This document shows positions 8,401-16,670 of a stretch of DNA of 48,118 nt, piece by piece. The notes beneath the pieces were generated by a model, which saw only the letters and a program-made list of their open reading frames with translations, was not told the DNA's origin and did not search any database. A program made the position numbers and the translations under genes. The first letter of the stretch is position 1, and every line of letters begins with the position of its first letter. This stretch comes from Brucella thiophenivorans (lineage in GTDB: Bacteria; Pseudomonadota; Alphaproteobacteria; Rhizobiales; Rhizobiaceae). The stretch lies in NCBI RefSeq assembly GCF_002252445.1, contig NZ_NNRJ01000031.1, forward strand, positions 1-48,118. Reading direction: 5' to 3'.

Positions 8401-9212
8401 ATGCCGTTGTTGCTGACTATGCGAAAGGCATGGACCGCTGGCACTCCCCTGATATTCCTCTTATTCCTGGCATCACTATGTTTAAAGAATCCATTGAGCA
8501 ATCTGTTGAGCGGATTGTTAAATCTAATCCGTCAGTTCAGGCATTTGAACATGTCGCTCGTGATCACTTAGCCAATACTTTTGTTAATGCGCCTGCGGTC
8601 GGGGATATGTTTATTGAGCATATTCAAAAGAGAGATAACGCGCTTGATGTAATTCAGGATTTAGGCCGTAATCCTGCTACATACGGCGATATTATTGGCA
8701 AGAAATCCTTCATTGGTCGCGCTAATTCAGAGCGTCAGGGCGCATTAGATAATCTGCCTATCGCGGTTAGTGCTTTAACTGATTATGCGCAGCGTTACAC
8801 AACCCTAAAAGGAAATGTGACGGTTCAAGAAACTGAATTTAGAGAAATAATTAAGACCCCTACTCCGGAGTTATCGCCTTTAGCCTTGCAGTTTATTGAG
8901 CAGATTAAATCACCTGATACGAATTTTGAGGCCGTTCTGTTTAGCCAAGAGGGCAAAATTGCGCGTTCAGAAATTCAGGAATTTGTCAGTTCCGTTCAGG
9001 CTCGTTTTGGTGATTTTTCAGAAGACCTTTCATCAAATGAACGGTTTACAAGAATTTCTGCCCATATGGAGCCGGAAGCGGTTGAAAAGATTGTTACTCA
9101 ATTGCAAACCGCAGTCAGCGCCGATAGTCGAGTTACATGGCTTTCAAATTCAATTAGCCAAGAACATGCTTATAAGCAGTCCCAAGAACATGGACACGGC
9201 CAAGACCTTTAA
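5436..9212 (+). CDS. traA: TraA relaxase-helicase (MOBQ, MobA/MobL + RecD-like helicase)
   Basis: This 1258-residue bifunctional transfer initiator nicks oriT and unwinds the plasmid. The N-terminal MobA/MobL domain starts with MAIYHFSMKD, carries the likely catalytic tyrosine Y25 (AAAAYR), and has a metal-binding histidine triad: H134 with HVH at 141-143. A superfamily 1 helicase domain follows, with Walker A GYAGAGKS at 403-410 and DEAG at 474-477, and a late VHKSQGKT motif. The C-terminal 450 residues have no motif I can name. Ti TraA is about 1100 residues, so this protein is slightly longer. No strong ribosome-binding site precedes the ATG, but the N-terminus fits the family. It is transcribed away from oriT. 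Confidence 0.95.
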   Translation: MAIYHFSMKDISVARGQSAVAAAAYRRAEIMQNQATGQWSNYRNKSEVVYSEFSIPANSPAWVLKLSDKTGRETSQDFWSLVENDNNRSNAKYANEIVMALPTELTTEQNIDLVREFVNSNLTSRGLVSDWSYHDKSNNPHVHILVSTKPLINEGFGTVYSPKLDSEGNAQRNEKGSIQYERFGLGRTDLRTLRQEWASVQNKHLALNGHDIRVDHRSHEELGIDLVPTEHIGVHAKAIHDKGGHSDRVLRNEEIKAINNDIVLNEPELILQKLTTQQSVFTDKDIAREIFRYTNSRKDFQELQLRIGASDELIALQAPVFDPVTDKEISPAIYTTKTVFENEYTILEAANKLNSNDTFYVSEKRLNSATQSFEKAAGFSLTDEQKAIIRYSTSNNGIATIVGYAGAGKSTVMNVVREAYEKNGSRVFGAALAGVAVDGLKQSSGINSRTIASWEANWKNGKRELKSGDVFVLDEAGMVSSDQMKTIIEHVSKADAKLILVGDHRQLQPIMSGAAFRGIADNVGYKELTGIIRQRVDYQRQASLLLAEGQTSEALNGYNQTGHIHIKSNTDASHTSLISDWSKSWQAGGDALILAHKNIDVVTLNRLARQEIQSHGGLADEVAITTSQGTDNFAIGDKIIFLQGDFKTGLRNGTTAFITALDADTNQITVEADNGNTVEFNSLRYNSFTHGYAQTVHKSQGKTVDDAFVYASNSMDAQLTYVALTRHRNNVGLYASNTDFKNTDALVSALSRDRQKSVSFIHSRTQDYADALKDFMDRRGVGSVSDWKQSLITTLSTWREKLTSVAQRLKDYGVNTLHITPLKSQALELPLKVDTPLSVGATNDLISDKRHEISVVPNQNAIKFDLSDELLQVSNRLSHAFDHADLVDMDKARRNVITASRNAVRGGLHSTEINSFMDNVKSIIPMQDILKVGKEFDPQILDKHLAALPIEDKAQIENYWPHIHNFARAEMSIGQVEVASLVQTDLKENAVVADYAKGMDRWHSPDIPLIPGITMFKESIEQSVERIVKSNPSVQAFEHVARDHLANTFVNAPAVGDMFIEHIQKRDNALDVIQDLGRNPATYGDIIGKKSFIGRANSERQGALDNLPIAVSALTDYAQRYTTLKGNVTVQETEFREIIKTPTPELSPLALQFIEQIKSPDTNFEAVLFSQEGKIARSEIQEFVSSVQARFGDFSEDLSSNERFTRISAHMEPEAVEKIVTQLQTAVSADSRVTWLSNSISQEHAYKQSQEHGHGQDL

Positions 9213-9281
9213 TATATAAGCATTCAAGATTGTAAAATGTTGGAAATTCTGTTTATTTCAGGCCAACGCAGGAGCTAGTTA

Positions 9282-9782
9282 ATGAAATATATTCTCTTGG
9301 CCGGAGTAGTATTACTATCAGGCTGTGCTCAATCCCCTAAATTTAATACAAAACCAATAGGGCCTATGATTGAGAAGAATATAGATAGTATTGTTGAAGA
9401 GAAGAGATTTGTTTATCTTGAGAAGGGCGTTATCAATCCGCGACCGATAGGCGTTATTACTATGGTACGGAAGGAAACACCGTCTGGTAGCCTTATGTCG
9501 CCTATGAATGCTACATTTCAAGGCACAATTGAAGATCTTGTGAAGGTTGTAGCCTCTCGTATTGGCTTCTCTGTCAGCAAATACGGCGAACGCTCAGGCG
9601 CGCCTATATTAGTTTCTGTTAACGCTTCAAATAGCACCCCTTACTATATCTTGGAGGAAGGCTTGTTACAGGCTCAAGGCCAAGTGCGAATTACCATTGA
9701 TCAGGCGCATAAAAGCATAACGGTCAGATACAAACGACCAGAGCGCAGCCCTGTGGCTCACATTGATGATACGAGGCTTTAA
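9282..9782 (+). CDS. dotD: DotD/TraH-like outer-membrane lipoprotein of the type IVB system
   Basis: The 166-residue product has a lipoprotein signal peptide ending in LLSGC (lipidated Cys15). The body resembles DotD of Legionella and TraH of R64: TFQGTIEDLVKVVASRIGF, then a short beta-rich C-terminus ending in a QVRITIDQAHKSITVRY-like strand. DotD forms the outer-membrane core with DotC and DotH. The ribosome-binding site CAGGAG is 8 nt before the ATG. It is the first gene of dotD-dotC-dotB, the same order as traH-traI-traJ of IncI plasmids. Transcription may continue from traA or start in the 69-bp gap. Confidence 0.85.
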   Translation: MKYILLAGVVLLSGCAQSPKFNTKPIGPMIEKNIDSIVEEKRFVYLEKGVINPRPIGVITMVRKETPSGSLMSPMNATFQGTIEDLVKVVASRIGFSVSKYGERSGAPILVSVNASNSTPYYILEEGLLQAQGQVRITIDQAHKSITVRYKRPERSPVAHIDDTRL

Positions 9783-10652
9783 ATGCGTGTGACACTTCCA
9801 TTACTTGCAGTTTCGATTGCTCTCGCAGGATGCACCACAACTAAAGTTGAAGAGCCAGCCCCGCCGCCCCTTATTGGTGGGACTGATAAATTGGTTGGGG
9901 CATCAAAGGCACCAATCACCTATGAGCAATTTGCAGCAAAAACTAGAAATTCTTCGGGTGGTGCAAATGTTGCCCAAGCGCGTGTAGAAATCCTTAGAGA
10001 TGCTGCAATCTCTTATTCAGCTCAGGCCGGATATGAACGCCGTGTTTATGAAATCATGCAGGAGCTAGAAAAAAAGTCTCCTCAACTTTCAGAAGATTAT
10101 AATTTTAATTCAATTGTCTATGTTGCACCCCGCGAGGCGGGTTATGTAATCCCTCCGGTTGTTACAAGAGCAACAGAGGCGCTAACGATCACGAAAGGCG
10201 GACGTGAAAGCGTTGCAGCCGACGAATATTACAGAATAGAGCAACCCGGACGTATTGTAGGTGTTGTACCGACTTGGCGTGACTACTTAGTGATGCCGCT
10301 TGATAAGGCAACAGAGCCAGACGAACAGTTTCTGCCGATAGATAAGGAAGAGCGTGCTGTATGGGAACGCTATATGGCAGTCGGATGGAAGGAAGGCCGT
10401 AAACAAGCCGAAGAAGCGCTACAGATCAATCTTAATCTGCTCAAAAGAGATTATGGCGGGATGATGGAGTATCGCCGTCTAGTCGAGGCTGGCTTGATTA
10501 AGTCCCTATTGATCTCTTCAAGCGAGGTTCGCGCGCGTGGAACAGCTGATGAATTGTTTATCGGGCAACGTCGCGTAAAAATTGAGAATGACGCTACTTT
10601 TGTCACCAACCCTAAACGCTGGAAGCCAGTAACGCGCCGCGTAGATAAATAG
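9783..10652 (+). CDS. dotC: DotC/TraI-like outer-membrane lipoprotein
   Basis: The 289-residue product has a lipoprotein signal ending in ALAGC (Cys17). The DotC-family core is visible as ARVEILRDAAISYSAQAGYE, then APREAGYVIPPVVT and VPTWRDYLVMPLDKA. A long helical stretch around WKEGRKQAEEALQINLNLL is also typical of the family. It is an outer-membrane core component that, with DotD, helps insert DotH. It begins directly after the dotD stop, so the two are probably translationally coupled. Confidence 0.9.
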   Translation: MRVTLPLLAVSIALAGCTTTKVEEPAPPPLIGGTDKLVGASKAPITYEQFAAKTRNSSGGANVAQARVEILRDAAISYSAQAGYERRVYEIMQELEKKSPQLSEDYNFNSIVYVAPREAGYVIPPVVTRATEALTITKGGRESVAADEYYRIEQPGRIVGVVPTWRDYLVMPLDKATEPDEQFLPIDKEERAVWERYMAVGWKEGRKQAEEALQINLNLLKRDYGGMMEYRRLVEAGLIKSLLISSSEVRARGTADELFIGQRRVKIENDATFVTNPKRWKPVTRRVDK

Positions 10653-10659
10653 GCTTGGC

Positions 10660-11883
10660 ATGATTGATTTGTCGAAACTGTGCGATGCCCCTTTTGACCC
10701 AAAAGGGGCATATATATCCGTCCTTAAAGATGAACCAACCCGCTTCGGTGGTGACGTTGGTTTGATTGAGCATTTTTTTGTTGGGGCTTCAAATCGTGGA
10801 GCCTCAGATTTTTCAATCAAATCAGAAGGTCATATTCATATTCAGGTGAACGGCCGTCAGTATTTTGGGACAAAACGACCTCTGCATGATTCAGAGGTCG
10901 GCATAATTTTGTCGGAGCTTTGGCGATCAGCTGATGCAATTGGTATTATTCGGCAAGGGCGACCGCTTGATTTTGCTTATGAAATCAACATAGACCGCTC
11001 AACTCGCCAACGGTACAGAGTAAATGCCACTGGTATCACTATTAACGGCAGTGATGGGGTTGAACTAACAGTTCGGTCTTTACCTCAAAAAACCCCATCT
11101 TTGGAAAGTGTGGCTTTAGAGCCAGAGCTGATTGATTATTTGAACCCGAAGAACGGTTTAATTGTTATTGCTGGTGGTACCGGTCACGGTAAATCAACAA
11201 CTATGGCGGCAATCACTCGTTATCATTTGGAAAATTACAGTAATCCGCGCAAAATCGTCGATTATCAATCACCTATCGAATATTCTTTTCGAGATATTTT
11301 AGACGAAAATGAAGATTCCGCATCTTTCATTGTGCAGTCGGAAGTCGGTGAAGGTCGTAATATACCGAGCTTCGGCAAAGCTATCTGGGCCTCACTCAGA
11401 CGCGCACCGCAAATTATCAATGTTGGGGAATCTAGAGATTATGAATCTATGTCAGGTTGCCTTGCTGCATCGGTACAAGGGCATATCGTAAATACAACAA
11501 CTCATGCCGGTTCAGTTGCCGAGGCATTGCGCCGTATGGTGTTGGAATTTCCCGCAGGTGAGCAAACTGGCCGCGCTTATGATCTTATCACCTCTTTGAA
11601 AGTGCTAATTGCTCAGCATCTTGTGCCTACGCCAGACCGGAGCGGTCGCTTTGCGATACGTGAATATATGGTGTTCACAGATGATGTGCGCGACCGTTTC
11701 GCATCAGTCCACTTTGATAGCTGGCCGACCGTTGCGAACCAAATTTTTGAGGAAGCCGAACACTCCGGCAAATATATCGCTAAGTCGCTAAAGCAAAATG
11801 TAAAAGAAAAAATGGCGCAAGGCATCTTGTCCGAGGAAATTGCTAAAGAGCAATTAGGCGCAATTTATTATCAATCTCGCTAG
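10660..11883 (+). CDS. dotB: DotB/TraJ-like secretion ATPase
   Basis: The 407-residue cytoplasmic hexameric ATPase is of the VirB11/PilT superfamily. Walker A is GGTGHGKST at 162-170, followed by the family motifs around QSPIEYSF, and by WASLRRAPQIINVGESRD (Walker B/Asp-box region) and a histidine-rich NTTTHAGS. The length and N-terminal domain match DotB/TraJ, not VirB11. It drives assembly or substrate transfer at the inner-membrane face. It lies 7 nt after dotC, and the resolvase site hairpin begins within 6 nt of its stop codon. Confidence 0.92.
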   Translation: MIDLSKLCDAPFDPKGAYISVLKDEPTRFGGDVGLIEHFFVGASNRGASDFSIKSEGHIHIQVNGRQYFGTKRPLHDSEVGIILSELWRSADAIGIIRQGRPLDFAYEINIDRSTRQRYRVNATGITINGSDGVELTVRSLPQKTPSLESVALEPELIDYLNPKNGLIVIAGGTGHGKSTTMAAITRYHLENYSNPRKIVDYQSPIEYSFRDILDENEDSASFIVQSEVGEGRNIPSFGKAIWASLRRAPQIINVGESRDYESMSGCLAASVQGHIVNTTTHAGSVAEALRRMVLEFPAGEQTGRAYDLITSLKVLIAQHLVPTPDRSGRFAIREYMVFTDDVRDRFASVHFDSWPTVANQIFEEAEHSGKYIAKSLKQNVKEKMAQGILSEEIAKEQLGAIYYQSR

Positions 11884-11888
11884 TCCCT

Positions 11889-11993
11889 ATTGTCCGAAAA
11901 CGAAGGTTTTCGGACAATATGAATTTGACCTGTCCGAATATATTGTTTTTAATATTTCGGACAGCTTTCATTTTCGTACACATTTATGGACAA
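11889..11993. promoter_or_regulatory. Putative resolution (res) site of the adjacent resolvase
   Basis: Site I (11889-11918) is a perfect 13-bp inverted repeat of TTGTCCGAAAAC type with a 4-nt centre. Site II (11930-11964) repeats CTGTCCGAA...TTCGGACAG with a longer centre. A degenerate third half-site ending in TGGACAA lies at 11971-11993, just before the resolvase start. Repeated TGTCCG/CGGACA arms at unequal spacing immediately upstream of a serine recombinase gene are the usual res layout. The first hairpin may also terminate the dotDCB transcript. Confidence 0.6.
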
Positions 11994-12000
11994 TTTACAT

Positions 12001-12579
12001 ATGTCACGGACTTTTGCATATGCGCGAGTTTCGACTGTAGGGCAAAATACAGAGAACCAAATTCTTGAGATCCAAAATGCAGGGTTTGCAGTTGCACCCT
12101 ATCGCATAATTCAAGAAACCATTTCCGGCAGCATTGCGATTAGTAAGCGACCAGAGTTTACGCGCTTGCTTGAAAAGCTTGAGCCAGGGGACAAGCTAAT
12201 TGTAACCAAATTAGACCGCTTAGGCCGTGATGCTCTTGATGTAAACGCAACGGTTTTACGCTTGGCTGATATGGGCGTAAAGGTTCATTGTCTCGCTTTA
12301 GGCGGGGTTGATCTAACCAGCCCTGCGGGTGCAATGACAATGCAGGTTATAAATGCAGTTGCTCAATTTGAACGGGACTTGCTTATTGAACGAACGCAGG
12401 CCGGTTTATTAAGAGCTAAATCCCTCGGTAAACGATTAGGCCGCCCCCCTGCCCTCAATGCCCAAGATCAACTAAATGTTTTAGCGGCTTTGAAAGCAGG
12501 TCAAAGCGTTTCTGAAATTGCAAAAAACTTCAAAACAAGCCGCCAAACTATAATAAGAATCCGTGCTGCTGCCGAATAA
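12001..12579 (+). CDS. Serine recombinase (resolvase/invertase family), probable multimer resolvase
   Basis: The small serine recombinase has the catalytic motif YARVST (Ser11 from the ATG at 12001), the conserved LDRLGRD and [11 protein letters not shown] segments, and a C-terminal helix-turn-helix ([17 protein letters not shown]). An alternative ATG at 11986 adds five residues with no better ribosome-binding site. A repeat array fitting a res site lies directly upstream. Its likely job is resolving plasmid multimers, consistent with parA being the next gene. Its sequence differs clearly from the TnpR of the transposon (45482-46042), so it belongs to the backbone. Confidence 0.85.
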   Translation: MSRTFAYARVSTVGQNTENQILEIQNAGFAVAPYRIIQETISGSIAISKRPEFTRLLEKLEPGDKLIVTKLDRLGRDALDVNATVLRLADMGVKVHCLALGGVDLTSPAGAMTMQVINAVAQFERDLLIERTQAGLLRAKSLGKRLGRPPALNAQDQLNVLAALKAGQSVSEIAKNFKTSRQTIIRIRAAAE

Positions 12580-12639
12580 TTCAAACTTTCATTTTCTGAT
12601 ATAATCTTTAAATTTCAATATATTATCATGAAATTAGCG

Positions 12640-12885
12640 ATTTAGCGAATTAGTGTTTTTGCTAATTGATTAATTAAATTTTACATTAAAAATTTAAACC
12701 GTTATAAAAATAAATAAAGCAATAGTGGTTTATTTATTTAGAGTTTTATGCTAAACACTAATTGCATTGTTATGTAAAATGCTAATTGCTTTTTAATGTA
12801 AATCACTAAATATAGATTTGCATGAATATTTATTAAGCTAAAAGGCTATTTAGCTGATTATATAAAATGCTAATTAGCTAAATAT
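12640..12885. repeat. AT-rich region with GCTAATT-type repeats, candidate partition site
   Basis: The 365 bases between the resolvase and parA are very AT-rich and contain recurrent GCTAATT/ACTAATT and TTAGC words, for example at 12661, 12756, 12781 and 12868, with AAATGCTAATT occurring twice. Short iterated words before a parA and ribbon-helix-helix gene pair are typical of a centromere-like site that also acts as the operon's operator. An origin of replication is the alternative. Confidence 0.5.
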
Positions 12886-12944
12886 AAAGAATTTAGCTTT
12901 ATTTTGCATTCAGCAAATAGGTGCGGTTTCTTGGGGGTTATAGA

Positions 12945-13643
12945 ATGACAAAGGTTATTTCAGCTCTGCAAACAAAGGGTGGTGCAGGTAAGTCGTCAAC
13001 AATAAGAATGTTGGCGGCTCAATTAGCCCACATGGGTAATACCGTTGTTATTGTAGATACTGACCCGCAAAGAAGCTGCATTCGCTGGCTAGAGATTGCC
13101 AGTCAGAAGAATAATAAGATTGAAAGAGTTGCAGCTAAAGAGATCTATCAGCTCAGTGATGTAGAGCCGTTTATAAGTTCGCTCATGGGGAAGGTGGATT
13201 ATATTTTATGCGATGTGCAGGGCGCAGCAGTCAATATGATGCTGCCTATATGCAAAGTATCTGATCTTATATTGTTGCCTTGGTCGCCAACAGAAGATGA
13301 TTGGTACAGCCTTATTGATACTTATAACATCATCAAAAACATAATGGAAAACGACCCCTCAGTTAAGCCGGCTATTGCGCTATCCCTGAATAGAATAACT
13401 GCTACTGATATGCACCATTCATTCGTAAAGAACCGCGCCAAGGCAGCTGAAAAGCTCGGCGTGATAAACATTGAAACAATGATTTGGAAGCGTCAGGCGA
13501 CCGCCAATATGCTTAGAAAGCTTGGTTCCATACCGCAAATGACTTCTAATGTTTCAGGCATTCTAAAAGCCCAAGAAGAGCATGAGCTTTTTGCGAATGA
13601 AATAATTAATGTGCTTGCTAAACTTGATGGAAAGGTAAGCTAA
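12945..13643 (+). CDS. parA: ParA-family partition ATPase
   Basis: The P-loop starts near the N-terminus (KGGAGKSS at residues 11-18), followed by VIVDTDPQRSCIRW and DYILCDVQG, the normal ParA/MinD pattern. The small size (232 aa, no N-terminal DNA-binding extension) fits type Ib systems that pair with a ribbon-helix-helix partner. The start at 12945 is preceded by GGGGGTT. An upstream GTG at 12921 in the same frame lacks this support. The next gene starts inside the stop codon (TAATG), so the two are coupled. Confidence 0.92.
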   Translation: MTKVISALQTKGGAGKSSTIRMLAAQLAHMGNTVVIVDTDPQRSCIRWLEIASQKNNKIERVAAKEIYQLSDVEPFISSLMGKVDYILCDVQGAAVNMMLPICKVSDLILLPWSPTEDDWYSLIDTYNIIKNIMENDPSVKPAIALSLNRITATDMHHSFVKNRAKAAEKLGVINIETMIWKRQATANMLRKLGSIPQMTSNVSGILKAQEEHELFANEIINVLAKLDGKVS

Positions 13644-13954
13644 TGACTAATTCTGACCTTGACGATATGGTTGGTGGGGTAAGTTTACCTAGTGAAGACA
13701 CTAGCCGTAAAGTTACTTCCGCACGAACTACAATGCCAATTGAAGAGCGCTCATTGCGTTATAAAGCGCAGGAATTGGTACGGGGTAAACCCGAACCAAA
13801 ACGCAATAAGATAACAAGCCTGAATTTTTCAGTAGATTTCCATAAAGAGCTAAAAATGTTTGCGATAATGCAAGAAACTTCAATGGTAGCAGTCATTGAA
13901 GAAGCAGTACGCAGATATATGGCCGAGGTTAAAGCGAACCCAGATTCTAAATGA
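13643..13954 (+). CDS. Small ribbon-helix-helix partition protein (ParG-like)
   Basis: The 103-residue protein has an unstructured basic N-terminal half and a C-terminal segment ITSLNFSVDFHKELKMFAIM followed by VAVIEEAVRRYMAEV. This is the beta-strand plus two-helix pattern of ribbon-helix-helix DNA binders. Position after a type Ib parA and the length point to the centromere-binding, autorepressing partner. Its probable binding site is the repeat region upstream of parA. Confidence 0.75.
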   Translation: MTNSDLDDMVGGVSLPSEDTSRKVTSARTTMPIEERSLRYKAQELVRGKPEPKRNKITSLNFSVDFHKELKMFAIMQETSMVAVIEEAVRRYMAEVKANPDSK

Positions 13955-14012
13955 ATTTTCGGGGAAACTGAAATGGTTTCCCCCGTTTGTAATTCAGGGG
14001 AGGGGAATGTTC

Positions 14013-14369
14013 ATGTTTCAAAATTCTAATATGTGTGAGATAGTTCCGGCGCATAATAATTATCGCCGGAGAAGCCAGATGATACCTAGATATTTACGAC
14101 CTGTAGCAGATCGTAAAAAGCATGGCAGAGTATCTGTTTTAGAAAAAATAGTGCGGTTACTGGTTTTTTACCCAATCATAATGGCACTTTTCGCACCAGC
14201 AGCTCTAGTGTTGTTTGCTTCGGTTATATCACTTGGTTATGCGCCAGTTCTTTTATTCTTTAGTGATATTAATGGGATGAACAATTTTAGATTGTTCGCA
14301 TTTTTGTTAGCCCCATTGTCATGTATTGCAGGCGCATTAGTTTATAAATATTTTTTACCATTTGAATGA
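14013..14369 (+). CDS. Small membrane protein of unknown function
   Basis: About 118 residues with two to three hydrophobic segments (VLLVFYPIIMALFAPAALVL region, VISLGYAPVLLFF, and LFAFLLAPLSCIAGALVYKY). ATGs at 14007 and 14013 both follow AGGGGAGGGG, and spacing favours 14013. A longer frame starting at 13896 would overlap the previous gene and lacks a ribosome-binding site. The position between the partition genes and the dotA operon makes an entry-exclusion or transfer accessory role conceivable, but nothing in the sequence shows it. Confidence 0.6.
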   Translation: MFQNSNMCEIVPAHNNYRRRSQMIPRYLRPVADRKKHGRVSVLEKIVRLLVFYPIIMALFAPAALVLFASVISLGYAPVLLFFSDINGMNNFRLFAFLLAPLSCIAGALVYKYFLPFE

Positions 14370-14397
14370 CGGGGCATTTGCCCCGCCATTTTTTTTT
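14370..14397. terminator. Bidirectional terminator between convergent operons
   Basis: The stem CGGGGCA (14370-14376) pairs with TGCCCCG (14379-14385), followed by a run of T. It separates the rightward partition/membrane gene group from the leftward dotA operon. Confidence 0.8.
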
Positions 14398-14399
14398 AA

Positions 14400-16670
14400 T
14401 TATTTATTTTTGTTTTCTAGTTGCCTGTCTTTTTTCCAGCCCCTAAAACTTTTACCGGCAGAGTTTGTCCCCATTCCGGCGGTACTAACAGCATCACCCA
14501 TCAGCTTAGTTTGAGCACCAGCTGCTATAGCTGTGCGCAATGAAGATTGGCTATCTAATTGGTCGCCAATATCATCAAACCAACGGAAGACGCGACCCGG
14601 AAAGCCTGCAATTAGCGAAAATGAAAGTTCGATAATTGCGATATAAACAAAGGTCATAAAGATACCGACGACCAGAACGCCAATATACCAGCTAAATGAA
14701 GCCCAACTATCCGATACGAGAGATTGTGAACCAGTGAGGGCATAGTACATGCCTGTATTGAGTAGGTTTCCTGCAATACGGAATACGATCATTCCGGCTA
14801 GAAAACCAAATATCATCAGTACCGGCGTTAAAAGAAGGGCCAATATCAGCACATAACCTTTGCGTGCTTGATCTCCTGCAAATCCATGCCCACGCATTGA
14901 TAAGTGAGAAATAGCCCATAATGGAGCAGCAAAAATCGCTTCAATAATAAGAATGAAGAACGATATAATTGCTAGCACCCATATAATGGAAGGCATGAGC
15001 GGCAATACAAAAGCCATTGTGCTACCCAAAGCCATTAAACCTAATAGACCTGGGCCGATAATGGTTCCTAATGTTGTAGCAGCGCCACCAATAAATGGAG
15101 CAAACCCAAATGCAACAATTGCAGCAGTCGCAATAGCTGCACTTGTAGAAAGATTGATACCAAACAAAACGACTGCATTAAGCGGATCTGTTACGGTTGA
15201 GTTTGGAGCAAATAGAGCGATGCTTTCTAAAACCCCACCAGTAGACGGTAATAAATTAGAAATATCGCCGCCGTTATCCGCAAACGCTAAACGCTCATTT
15301 GTAAACGCTTTAATACCACTTCGAGAAACAGATTCATTCCACCAATCAACAGTTCCGTTGTAAGTTGATGTAATTTGGTTCAAGAATTTTTTGGCATCGC
15401 CTTCCGCAGATGAAAAAAGATATGTGTTATTCGCCGCATATTGACTAGCAACAGCATTCATTACCGGCCCATTTGGATTAGCAGCGCCTCCAATAGCACC
15501 ACCCGGAATTGCTTGAGGCATCATACTGCCAACAGAGTTTGCGTCGGACGACATGCGAGATATTAGCTGATAGTAAAAGCCAGCCTGTAGCCAACCGCCA
15601 TTCGTCACGTTGATCGAAAGACGCTGTTCTTGGCTATCGCCAGCTGTAATAATTACAACGTCAGTGTCTTTATTGAATGCATCTTTAGCTGTTTTATTTA
15701 TACGCTCACTTCCAATATATGGGGCTAAAATTTTAGCCTGAGATTCACGCCAAGTATTAAGATCACCTGCTAAATCTCTATATTTTGGTAGCGGAGCGCG
15801 TGTAGAAACAGTCAAAGCCAATGTGTCGGCCAATGGCTCAAATTGTTTGACCATTGCATCAACATTTTTACGCATTTCAGTCGTAAATTTTTGATACTCG
15901 TTACTCGGCTGACGGCTAAGATCGTCAACACTAGCCTTTGCACTATCAGATAGACGTCTAAAACCGATGGTTTCGGCAGGTAATGTTACTTTGCCACATG
16001 CTCCTGATTGTGATGGGAGGCCGTAATCTAAAGTGACAATACCAGATTGCACCGTCCAAGCGCGACCGATACCGTCCATATCTTCGCCGCCCTTAGTGAC
16101 TTCATAATTATAAACCGCGCGGCATAATTCCATTCTGAATAATGATTGAAGGAATTGACCGTCTGCTGCATCAGTATCAGCGGCCAATACTGGAATTTTT
16201 TGTTCCACAACGCGGGTAGCGGTTTCATCCCAAAAGAATGTAGCGGCAGCTGTGCCAACATTTACAACATAAGCTGAAATAGCTTGTGCAGGATTGTAAC
16301 CGCCGGGCATGACTGGCGCTAAAGCGGCAGCAGCGCATACAATCCGAATTGGCACCCAAACAGATGAATGCCGGCTACCCAGAACTTCGCCCTCATTGGC
16401 AGTATCAACGGTCGCAACCCAGATATTATATAAAAATAACACCAAGCCGATTGAGAAGAACAAGACGTTGAAGCTAAAAATTAACGAGGAAATTAACGTC
16501 TCTTTATTCGGCCCATCAAACAGCGGCCCGAAAATCATATTCAAATACGAATTTGTACGAGGATCTCCTTTGCCGCTGATTATATCAGTGACATTAATTT
16601 CATTCGCATTCACATTCGTAGCGAGCATAACCGCTGCTAGGGTTATGCACCAAAACAGGCGTTTATTCAT
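14400..16670 (-). CDS. dotA: DotA/TraY-like polytopic inner-membrane protein
   Basis: The protein has a signal peptide (starting MNKRLFWCITLAAVMLA), a membrane segment after residue 60, a long periplasmic domain, and a C-terminal half with several membrane helices (about 530-700). This is the DotA/TraY architecture. LGSRHSSVWVPIRIVCAAAALAPV matches the conserved segment that follows the first membrane helices. DotA is an inner-membrane channel or scaffold component. The start at 16670 overlaps the upstream gene's stop (ATGAATAA). A longer frame to 16712 would add 14 residues before the signal peptide. Confidence 0.88.
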   Translation of the reverse strand: MNKRLFWCITLAAVMLATNVNANEINVTDIISGKGDPRTNSYLNMIFGPLFDGPNKETLISSLIFSFNVLFFSIGLVLFLYNIWVATVDTANEGEVLGSRHSSVWVPIRIVCAAAALAPVMPGGYNPAQAISAYVVNVGTAAATFFWDETATRVVEQKIPVLAADTDAADGQFLQSLFRMELCRAVYNYEVTKGGEDMDGIGRAWTVQSGIVTLDYGLPSQSGACGKVTLPAETIGFRRLSDSAKASVDDLSRQPSNEYQKFTTEMRKNVDAMVKQFEPLADTLALTVSTRAPLPKYRDLAGDLNTWRESQAKILAPYIGSERINKTAKDAFNKDTDVVIITAGDSQEQRLSINVTNGGWLQAGFYYQLISRMSSDANSVGSMMPQAIPGGAIGGAANPNGPVMNAVASQYAANNTYLFSSAEGDAKKFLNQITSTYNGTVDWWNESVSRSGIKAFTNERLAFADNGGDISNLLPSTGGVLESIALFAPNSTVTDPLNAVVLFGINLSTSAAIATAAIVAFGFAPFIGGAATTLGTIIGPGLLGLMALGSTMAFVLPLMPSIIWVLAIISFFILIIEAIFAAPLWAISHLSMRGHGFAGDQARKGYVLILALLLTPVLMIFGFLAGMIVFRIAGNLLNTGMYYALTGSQSLVSDSWASFSWYIGVLVVGIFMTFVYIAIIELSFSLIAGFPGRVFRWFDDIGDQLDSQSSLRTAIAAGAQTKLMGDAVSTAGMGTNSAGKSFRGWKKDRQLENKNK

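Noticed and set aside
13896..14006. Longer start for the membrane protein at 14013
   Set aside because: It would overlap the partition gene by 59 bp without a ribosome-binding site. AGGGGAGGGG lies before the later ATGs.
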